From contig CM071573.1 in NCBI GenBank assembly GCA_036426205.1, positions 46,491,789-46,555,788 on the forward strand: a stretch of DNA of 64,000 nt, given 5' to 3'. Origin of the DNA: Ascaphus truei (lineage: Eukaryota > Chordata > Amphibia > Anura > Ascaphidae). Shown piece by piece: positions 56,491 to 64,000 of the stretch. A program made the position numbers and the translations under genes. Numbering within the stretch: position 1 is the first letter of the stretch; every line of letters starts with the position of its first letter. The notes below the pieces were generated by a model. The model searched no databases. It saw nothing but the letters and a program-made list of their open reading frames with translations, and was not told where the DNA came from.

Positions 56491-57718
56491 AACCAGGGTT
56501 CCAGGGACCGGTGTTGCCTGTAAGAGAGCCTCTCTTCCCCTGGGATCTCTCTGGCAGCACAGACTGTCCCCTATGCTAGAGATCCTCCCTGCAAGCAATG
56601 CTGCAGGCTTTTCAAAAGAGTTAACGAGCCAACTGAGCAGGTTAATAAGGACAGTCTCCTCTCAATTAACCTGCTCAGTGCTGGGCTCAAGCCCTCCACG
56701 CAGGTTTTCTTGCAAAACGACTTAAACAGAGATGGTACCCTGTTATAGTCACATTAAACGTGCAAGTCTTCTTTTAGTACAGAATACTAGTGCAGCGTGT
56801 GCCAAATTATTCAACAATAGAAATACACTTCATAAATATCACATCTCAGACAAAAAAATGCAAATGTTTGGACGCAACTGCGTCAGTGTACACACACCTC
56901 AATACATAGAGCCCATGAATGGAAGCAATTAACCACTAAAGTGCCAAAGGGGCCTGAAATACGCAGAGCCAAATTTGACTAAATGTTGATCAATGAAAGA
57001 TGAAGACAAGTTCACTGTTTTCGCTGATTTTACAATTCCCATGTTGAACAATGTGACAAAAAAAAAAAAAAAACACAAGGAGTTAACAGACATCGGATGC
57101 AGATGTTGTAGAACTAATTGAACACTCTGCACTGCACCACTATTTATTTTATTTATGAGACACGAAAATAAGCAACGTCTTGTAAAGCAGCATTAATAGA
57201 AATCGTGGAAATATTCCCTGATTTATCAAAAACGTGAATGGCTATGATTTTATTGGTATAAAAACTGCAATGTTGCTTTATTCTGCTCATGGTGCACCGC
57301 TGTTCATGGGTTGGACATTAGGAGTGTACAATTCTATGGCTTATTATGTGAATACTGGGACAAAATATCCTGCCAGACCTTCCAAAGACATTTTGTCAGC
57401 AATGAGAGGAATGAAAATAAAGATGATTTATAGAGTCCTCCCGCAGTTAGCGTGTGCAAGTACTGCGAACGCATCACAAAGCATCACTGAGACCACTTAG
57501 CCTCTGCAAATAGAAGCAGTCACTATGTGTTTGTACTAATGGGAAACAGGAAAACAGCACCCGACATCAGCATTTCCTCCACCGCAGAAGTCTTAAGATT
57601 CAGCATCTGCCACTCCTTGTGACCAAGAAAACCAGTAAATGTGCCCAGACCTTTCTTGTGTGTACGTACAGATGTACTCTGGGCCATTGGCTGTTCTAGT
57701 GTCATAAGGGGCTATATA
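56491..57718. other. No gene seen
   Basis: Contains an inverted block around 56625-56690: GAGTTAACGAGCCAACTGAG and AATTAACCTGCTCAGTGC-type arms, with AACCTGCTCAG against CTGAGCAGGTTAA. Also an A run at 57058-57073. No exon-like ORF. Confidence 0.55.
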
Positions 57719-57720
57719 TA

Positions 57721-58162
57721 CACTGGCGAGATAAAGATTGTGAACCCCAAGGAGAAATATGGAAATTCCATTTTTTTCCATGATAACCTTTTGGGATCAA
57801 AACCAGTATTTACTTAAATACCAATTAAGATTTCTATTAATCAATTCCATGTCGAATGGGCCAAAATTCCTCAAACCCGATGTGAGACTGACCAGCAGTT
57901 ACAGGAAACGCGCAGTTGAAGTTATTGCTGCTCAGGGGGCACCACCAGGTACTGAATCTAAAGGGTCACATACTTTTTCACACATGGATATTGAATATTG
58001 AATCATTTGTGGATAAATTATGAAAAAGTATAATGTTTTTGTGTCATTTGTTTGACCAGGTCATCTTCATCTAGTATTAGGACTTAGCTTAAGATCTAAT
58101 AATATTTTAGGTTTGAAATAGGATTTTCACATAAGAGGTTCACAAACTTTTTCTTGCCCCTG
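57721..58162. mobile_element. Tc1/mariner-type non-autonomous element with TA duplication
   Basis: The left end CACTGGCGAGATAAAGATTG (continuing TGAACC) and the right end GGTTCACAAACTTTTTCTTG (continuing CCCCTG) are inverted copies. They are flanked by TA on both sides (57719-57720 and 58163-58164). The interior holds TACAGGAAACGCGCAGTTGAAG and GTCACATACTTTTTCACAC, a combination common in a widespread vertebrate Tc1-type family. The 80-codon ORF is not transposase. Confidence 0.85.
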
Positions 58163-58244
58163 TATGACAGTTTATTGTACAAACGTTAACAAATAATCCG
58201 AATGAAGTATAATTATTTTGTTTCTACACATGATGAATATATAT

Positions 58245-58520
58245 ATATATATTGGAAATAGTACTGTATGCTCATTTGCATGTCTTAGACAGGTCTGCAA
58301 CCCGCCTTTCACCATTATCACCCAGCACACAGCGCTTCCACTGCAGCAATGGATTCTGGGAAATGACATGCAAATGAGCACACAGTGCCACCTTTCATCT
58401 CAAACCCACATTACATGAACAACCATTAAGCCAATGTATGCTGCTTTAAACACAGCTTTTAAACATAGCCTGGGATGAGATGCAAAGCCAGTAAACCCAC
58501 TCACATCCGGTTTTATCCAT
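58245..58520 (-). mobile_element. Retroposon family of 841-1231, second copy
   Basis: On the minus strand the block order matches the 1-kb copy: GTGGGTTTACTGGCTTTGCA, CCCAGGCT, TGTGTGCTCATTTGCATGTC, GCTGGGTGATAATGGTGAAA, TTGCAGACCTGTC, then GACATGCAAATGAGCA. The inverted octamer arms are preserved (58269-58284 and 58365-58384). The hammerhead-like core is not recognisable: the corresponding place reads GGATAAAACCGG after a diverged CTAATTTGAC. Both direct repeats are lost. It ends at a (TA)n run. Confidence 0.75.
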
Positions 58521-60797
58521 GTCAAATTAGGAGAATTGTATATAAAAAAAAACGATGCACTGCAGACCTTTCTGATGGGGCATGGGTTTGATATTTACTG
58601 CAAATTGAGCCGGATGTTTCAATTCGCTTTGATTTCAACCATTTTTTTGTTGAACTTTATTCACAAAATTGTGTATTTGCAGAAAAGTCACAAACCATTT
58701 GCAAACCAAACACAATATGTGCAATATTTCCAGTATGATACAATGGTAACACTTTGTAATACAGTATCTCATCTAAAGTGCAATGCTACAGTTGACACAT
58801 TTTGTGACGTAAGCAAATGAGATGACATGAAAACGCATTGGGGTGTTACATCAGAATTGCCCTTTGCTATTACATGAATATTTATAATTAGATTAACGTC
58901 TTGCTTTTATTGCGGATAGTATTTTTCGTATGAGGAGTTGTGATTTCCTTGATCTGTCACTGCGGATTTTCATTCTGGATAGTATGAGATTTGGGATCAG
59001 CCAGCTTTCTGTCCATACAATCTGAGGCGCTTTGTCCATGTTTACGGCTGATGTGCTTTTCTTAACAAATAGGAAAACAATCGCGGGGAGAATGCTGCTT
59101 TCACATTAACAGGGACAACTCCCACTGCTTTCTTTAGGATAAACCGGGGGCAGTATTGTTGTCACTATTTTGCAGCCAGGAGTGTTCAATAGACATCATA
59201 TTCTATTTTTAAAGATCTTTTACCGCACATTTTTGGAAAAGCAACAGGGCACTAGAATAATGATACTTCCTCTGAAGTCACAAAATCCCATTGGTGACCC
59301 CGTGTAGATTTGCGGTGGGGGTTTTACCAGCATTAGCCATTAGAAATGGATGTAAGATTTTCTCAAACCATTTAATTCTCCATAAATATGTAAAACATCA
59401 GACATTAACATGACAATGGGTTATTAATGGCACAATTACAATAGCTGAACTACATTCCAAAGTGATAAAGTATCCGACTTTCAGTGGCTTTATTGTTAAA
59501 CTTGATAGCATAGTATCACAGTGATGGAAAAGTCTGTTTCCCTGACCCCATCCATCCCACCACATGAATAAAAAGAGTGTGTACAGATCGGGTTACTGTG
59601 TAGCAAAACAAACCTTTCCTATTGACAGTAAACCAAATGAAAGTGAGGTATAATATCACATATAGTTAAAGGAATTGACACAAGACAGAAGTGAGTGAGT
59701 CCTGCTATGCCTCACACCGGCTGTCGTTCTAGGGTGCTCTATCATGGTACAATATACAGAATATAAACACAGGGTATTCTCATTCTGGGAGCATACTCAC
59801 TGGGTTACTCTTAATGCTTACAATTACTTTTATTCACTAGATTTGCAACATTACACAACTTGTACAGCAGAGTCTGTGTTTGCTGAGCTGGCACCTAAAA
59901 TAGCAAAAACACACTCTGGGTATCTTCCTTAAACTACAAGGAATTACTTATTTTGTGGATATGTTTATATTATTTAAAAGGTCACATATTTGTTATTTGG
60001 GATCTAGATGTAGCCTCTGTGTTCCTCAACATACCCAAGCATACCTCATAATACAGTATTACTTATCATAGGAAACAAGGGTACCGTTACCACAGAATAC
60101 TCCAGTATGCCCAAGTATACTGTACTTCAAAAAAGGAGCCGCTAGTACAGCCACATTGCTGCATTAACCATTTGACTAACAGTGTCCCCTCGGAACAAAA
60201 GGGCTGTGCTTAGTGATACCAATGTTTCATTTACATTGAATCCCATAAATAGCGAATGTTCTGTTTTCTCCCCAAACATTAAAGCAATTTAATAACACAA
60301 GTGAAAGATGGGAAACGATGTAGCTTGGGGAATTGTTGTGTTCAAATGAATGCTATCCAGTTAAAAGAAAAAGAAAAACCAGGAGGGGAAAAAAATTAAA
60401 TGATACCAAAACCAAATGACTTTTTCACAGTATTCCTCTCAATGTATTCTGTGATCTGCGCCCAGGGGGAGCGCGTCTCTTAACCACCTTGCAACATATT
60501 GCAAAAACAAGAACAAAAATGCATAAAACACTTTATCAAGGAGATATTAAAAAAGAACAGCACGACACCTCCACATACATCCACTTATTATCAGAGACTG
60601 TCTCTATCTGACAGGCATTTCATGATAGCATCAGTCGCCCCACGGGCCCGCTTCCTTCTAGCTTTCTAATTGCACTGGCTCTATGAATTCTTTGCTCCCC
60701 AAAGCTTGTCATTTGATTTTTTAGGAGTGAAAGGAAAGCTCAGGAATAAACACAACCCTCTGTTGTCACAAAACACAGCAGGATAAAACACACTATG
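58521..60797. other. No gene seen
   Basis: About 2.3 kb of AT-rich sequence. No repeat ends and no exon-like ORF were recognised. Confidence 0.6.
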
Positions 60798-60805
60798 GAC
60801 GAGAT

Positions 60806-60943
60806 CAGGAGAGGGCAACTCCAGTCCTCAAGGGCCACCAACAGGTCAGGTTTTCAGGATATCCCCGCTTCAGAACACCTGTGCTGAAGCAGGGGTAACC
60901 TGACCTGTTGGTGGCCCTTGAGGACTAGAGTTGCCCACTCCTG
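60806..60943. mobile_element. hAT MITE, copy 5, internally deleted
   Basis: A 138-bp copy with ends CAGGAGAGGGCAACTCCAG and CTAGAGTTGCCCACTCCTG. The flanks GACGAGAT (60798-60805) and GGCTAGAT (60944-60951) match 6 of 8. The central part between the two CAGCACAGG arms is deleted, leaving a nearly perfect foldback. Confidence 0.85.
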
Positions 60944-60951
60944 GGCTAGAT

Positions 60952-61592
60952 CCACAAAACTAATTACATGAAAAAACAACCTACCAACTATAGGTCATTA
61001 GCATAGGCTAAACGTCACATTATTGTAACACAATGTTGCACTAACTCCCAATAACGTCACGTTATGCCAGTCCTGGTTTTACTTCGATGTAGACCTTCAA
61101 AATAGACTTTTTTTATGAAGTAGAGAGAGGAGATGGAAATAATGCCAGGAAATACTTTTTCCTAACTGTAGGGTTACCGCCACCCAGCCACAGTGCAAAA
61201 AAAAGCCCCATTTGAGTATCAACTGGCAAGGTTGTATGGTGCTCTGGAACAAAAAAACAGCTTGAGAAAATAGCCAAAGTCTTAGGTGGAGTACCCCTCC
61301 AAACGAAACAATAAATAGGGCTAGGATATAATACTCCCACAAGCACTTGGATGTGTAGCTGGAAGTAGAGTCTCACAGGCACTGAGGTAAGGACAATACA
61401 CACCTGCTGGTGTCCAGCATCAGAACAGCATCATGGCAATAAAATGGGGTATATAAACAATGATCCTTATAGCCTTTTGGGGAAAAGGACAGTGGAATAA
61501 GCTCACATTGAATATAAAAACTCACATGGTTGAGGAGCCTCAGTATCCACTTGTCCAGGGGTATATCGTGCCTCCGTTGATGTAGATAACAA
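60952..61592. other. No gene seen
   Basis: AT-rich. ORFs of 81-96 codons on the minus strand (61097-61627) have no recognisable domain. This part may belong to the same repeat as the adjacent palindrome. Confidence 0.5.
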
Positions 61593-61896
61593 GGAGAAGG
61601 AGAGAAAAAACGAAGCACTGATTCCACTGCTAGCTTAAAAAAACACAGAGGTGTGTTCCCATAATGAACAAGTTTATTGGATCAAACCAAGACAAACAGA
61701 ACACCTACGCATTTCGGCTTGTGGCCCTTTATCAAGGTCATGATAAAGGGCTGATAAAGGTTTATAAAGGGCCACAAGCCGAAACGCGTAGGTGTTCTGT
61801 TTGTCTTAGTTTGATCCAATAAACTTATGGGAACGCACCCCTGTGTTTTTTTAAGCTAGCAGTGGAATCAGTGCTTCGTTTTTTCTCTCCTTCTCC
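61593..61896. repeat. Long palindrome (about 304 bp) with CGAAACGCG hairpins
   Basis: The left arm GGAGAAGGAGAGAAAAAACG ... CACTGATTCCACTGCTAGC ... GTTTATTGGATCAAACCAAG ... ACACCTACGCATTTCGGC is repeated inverted in the right arm: GCCGAAACGCGTAGGTGT ... CTTAGTTTGATCC ... GCTAGCAGTGGAATCAGTG ... TTCTCTCCTTCTCC. The arms are over 90 percent identical by eye. The short centre contains CCCTTTATC...GATAAAGGG. The right arm lacks a few bases (TGAACAAG) present in the left. High arm identity implies recent formation or gene conversion. Confidence 0.9.
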
Positions 61897-62206
61897 ATTT
61901 GAGTATCAGTATAGGAGTATCGCTAAGTTTAGCTACAACTTAAATAATGCAATCTTAAGAACCCGTTTTAACCTTAACAGACTTAGTGGATATGCGATGT
62001 TATCATAACGCATCATTTGCATCTCATTAATACTAACGGACATTCTAGTTAACACAATGCTCTTTATGGGAGAACACAGAACCATATGCTATTGTCCTTT
62101 GAAGAAACATTGTTAGTCTTAACATGATGTTAACACCAAGGTGTGTGTGTGTGTGTGTGTGTTTGTGTGTCACACCGCTCTGTACAGAACGCTAAGGAAT
62201 TTAAAG
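61897..62206. other. Spacer with (TG)n
   Basis: A (TG)n run at 62143-62170 with one TTTG interruption. Otherwise AT-rich. Confidence 0.7.
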
Positions 62207-62214
62207 GCATAAGG

Positions 62215-62365
62215 TAGGGGGTTCTCAACTCCAATCCTCAAGATCCCCCAAAAGGTCAGGTTTTCAAGATATCTATGCTTCAGCACAGGTGGCTTTTATC
62301 AGTGGCTCCCTGCTTCAGCACCAGATCTGTTGGGGGGTCCTGATGACTGGAGTTGAGAACCTCTG
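62215..62365. mobile_element. hAT MITE, copy 6, with exact 8-bp TSD
   Basis: A 151-bp copy. The ends TAGGGGGTTCTCAACTCCA and TGGAGTTGAGAACCTCTG are inverted copies, flanked by exact GCATAAGG (62207-62214 and 62366-62373). Confidence 0.9.
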
Positions 62366-62373
62366 GCATAAGG

Positions 62374-62602
62374 AAAGGTGGCACTCCGACTCCTGTTTAT
62401 CTCCCTCGCTGTCAGAGCGAGTCAGCTGGAGTAAACCTCCTCCACTTGAGATAAATTGTGCAAGACTAGATAATGACCTCTCTTCCATTCACGCAGACAA
62501 TTGGTCAGGAAAGTTAAGACAGAACAAAAGTAAGATACAAGTGATACCTCTAATAGCCAACAAGTGGTTAAAAGGAGTGCAGGTTCTCAGGATCACTAAG
62601 GC
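62374..62602. other. No gene seen
   Basis: Short spacer. Confidence 0.6.
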
Positions 62603-63185
62603 TAAGGCCCCGCTCCCTCAGTCAGCGCGCCTGCACTGCATGCAGGCAGCACAGACCGCTATCTGCGGTCTGTAGGGAGCGGGGGAGGGGGGCGTGGTTT
62701 GAGCCGTGGGGGAGTGGTTTGAATGGAGGGTCGGTCTTCGTACCCCCTCCCTCTCCGGTGTGCAGGAGCCCCGGAGATACGATCACGCTCTGCACTTAAG
62801 TAGCTTAAGTAACTTAAGTGCTTAAGTGCTTGGCGAAATCAATGACCCGCGGGTTGCTCATCGCGGCTGAGGCTCCCTCCTCCTGAATGAAACTGAGCCG
62901 GCAAAAAAAAAAAAAAAAAGCGCATGGCACACAGCTCAACAGGCCGCCTCTACGAGCTCTTTCTCCTGCTCCCCTACTTACCTCCTCAACTGGCTCACAA
63001 CGCGCACCACGTCAACTCTCCAGCCAGACACCCCCTTCTGTAGCAAAGTCACTGGCCGCTGACGCGTCACACGGCACGTATTGAGCCCGAGGGTGAGGCT
63101 ATCGAGCCATATCAAGCTTTCAGGTAAGGGGCTGGTGGCGCACGCGGTCGCACGCGCCACCGGACGCAGCGGGACCAAGGCCTAA
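62603..63185. mobile_element. Large GC-rich foldback-family element
   Basis: The left end CTAAGGCCCCGCTCCCTCAG and the right end ACGCAGCGGGACCAAGGCCTAAG are imperfect inverted copies. Inside: palindrome ACAGACCGC...GCGGTCTGT (62650-62673), repeated CTTAAGTAGCTTAAGTAACTTAAGTGCTTAAG (62795-62829), an A run (62904-62920), and CAG|GTAAGG (63119-63127). The left end is shared with 27537, and the TAAGGC-type termini with 51993-52275. No coding frame recognised. Confidence 0.5.
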
Positions 63186-63305
63186 GGGTCCTTCTTCAAG
63201 CAGTTTCCATGAAGAAGAGACTTTAGTTCCTGAGAGCTTGCAGTGTTTTGAACCACTAGTTGGCCATTAAAGATATCACTTCTACTTTCGTTCTATTATA
63301 TAAGC

Positions 63306-63416
63306 CAGCGGTTACCAACGCCAAGTCATTTTCATTGAGCCACCTGTGCTGAAGCAGGGATATCCTTAACACCTGATCTGTTGGGGTTTCTGGAGGGCTG
63401 GAGTTGGGAAGTACTG
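63306..63416. mobile_element. hAT MITE, copy 7, diverged
   Basis: A 111-bp copy with ends CAGCGGTTACCAACGCC and GGAGTTGGGAAGTACTG. The flanks ATATAAGC (63298-63305) and CTATAGGC (63417-63424) match 6 of 8. It keeps the ACCTGTGCTGAAGCAGGGATATCC core of the right half only. Confidence 0.8.
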
Positions 63417-63424
63417 CTATAGGC

Positions 63425-64000
63425 TAACACGATACATCCATTACCTGTGTTAGGAAGGTGTTACACAGCCTCAGACATAGGAGATATTTTGAAGCAATGT
63501 ATTGCCAGGTATTTAGAAGGAGCCGGTGCATGGAGCAGAGCAATGCGATGATAGAACATCCCCAGTAAATTCTCTGCAGGTAGTTTATCTTGTATTGCTA
63601 GTCCAGTTGATTCCTTTTATTGTTATATGTTTTAATCCTGTGGACAATGTTAGGAGTCATAGATTAACAACGATTTAAAAATAAAATGTGAGAAAATAGT
63701 CACAAGTGGACACATACAGATACAGGACAGCGCTCACTGGAGCTTACAAGGAAGGAGAGAGGAGGTAACACCCTAAGCAAAAAGAGGGTGGCTATGTAAC
63801 AAGAAAACATTGCATGCTGCTATCTAACATCTGTCCTAAACCTTATACGTTACTTGTACCCGTGAGGCAAGGTTTCTACCTAAGCTTCTCCGATCTTTCT
63901 CCTTGAAATGAAATCATAGATATTTATTCACAGCATGATACAGGATAAGAGTGATATGGAGATAGCTGAGGGACAAACGGAGAGAGAACATTTCTGTATT
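63425..64000. other. No gene seen
   Basis: AT-rich to the window end. No repeat ends recognised. Confidence 0.6.

Noticed and set aside
57759..58001. 80-codon ORF inside the Tc1-type element
   Set aside because: Lies in the non-coding interior of a 442-bp non-autonomous element. No transposase DDE/D motif.
58480..58530. Hammerhead core in the second retroposon copy
   Set aside because: The corresponding place has lost both CTGATGA and stem II.
1..64000. tRNA or rRNA genes
   Set aside because: No B-box-like GGTTCGAATCC with a matching A-box and acceptor stem, and no rRNA-like conserved blocks, were seen by eye. No dedicated scan was possible.

Overview
This window looks like vertebrate intergenic or intronic DNA, most likely from an anuran amphibian. 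It is AT-rich and non-coding, with no run of consecutive real exons and no bacterial-style gene arrangement. It holds a dense mix of L2- and CR1-clade LINE fragments, hAT, Tc1/mariner, piggyBac and foldback DNA elements, and microsatellites. The frog assignment rests on general resemblance of these repeat families to those of frog genomes. No species can be named from sequence alone.

No protein-coding host gene, tRNA or rRNA could be established. The only long coding region is the reverse-transcriptase ORF of a 5'-truncated L2-clade LINE (53175-54725, + strand), which keeps its YADD box and an unbroken frame. Two CR1-like LINE 3' ends (22381-22690 + and 55726-56490 -) carry broken ORF remnants. 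Three places could be unannotated exons: 41948-42223 (open, 92 codons, good splice sites on both sides), 40040-40210 and 46540-46700. All three are low-confidence hypotheses.

Layout. 0-9 kb: a retroposon with a hammerhead-ribozyme-like core (841-1231), a hAT MITE nested in an older repeat (5102-5414), and an LTR-like GC-rich block (5545-6365). 9-27 kb: hAT, piggyBac-type, large foldback, Tc1-type and CR1 insertions separated by featureless DNA. 26.7-30 kb: a CpG-rich 20-bp minisatellite, a CACATCACCCC-type array, a CpG-island-like segment with a CRE and a strong splice donor (27480-28075), and a polypurine minisatellite. 31-47 kb: more hAT copies, foldback elements, a first copy of an LTR-like repeat (40440-41720), a long (CA)n tract and several tandem arrays. 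47-56 kb: a 38-bp minisatellite split in two, a second LTR-like copy (50386-51390), the L2 element and a CR1 fragment. 56-64 kb: a Tc1-type element, a second copy of the 841-1231 retroposon family, a roughly 300-bp palindrome and three more hAT copies.

The most interesting signals are: (i) the hammerhead-like core in a retroposon bounded by near-identical 19-bp direct repeats, which suggests a ribozyme-bearing, retrozyme- or Penelope-like cycle; (ii) a seven-copy hAT MITE family whose target-site duplications nearly all read nnnTAnnn, the signature of the Buster branch; (iii) a hairpin followed by CGAAAYG that recurs in several unrelated-looking foldback repeats; (iv) a dispersed LTR-like repeat carrying YY1-, NRF1- and ZNF143-like promoter motifs.
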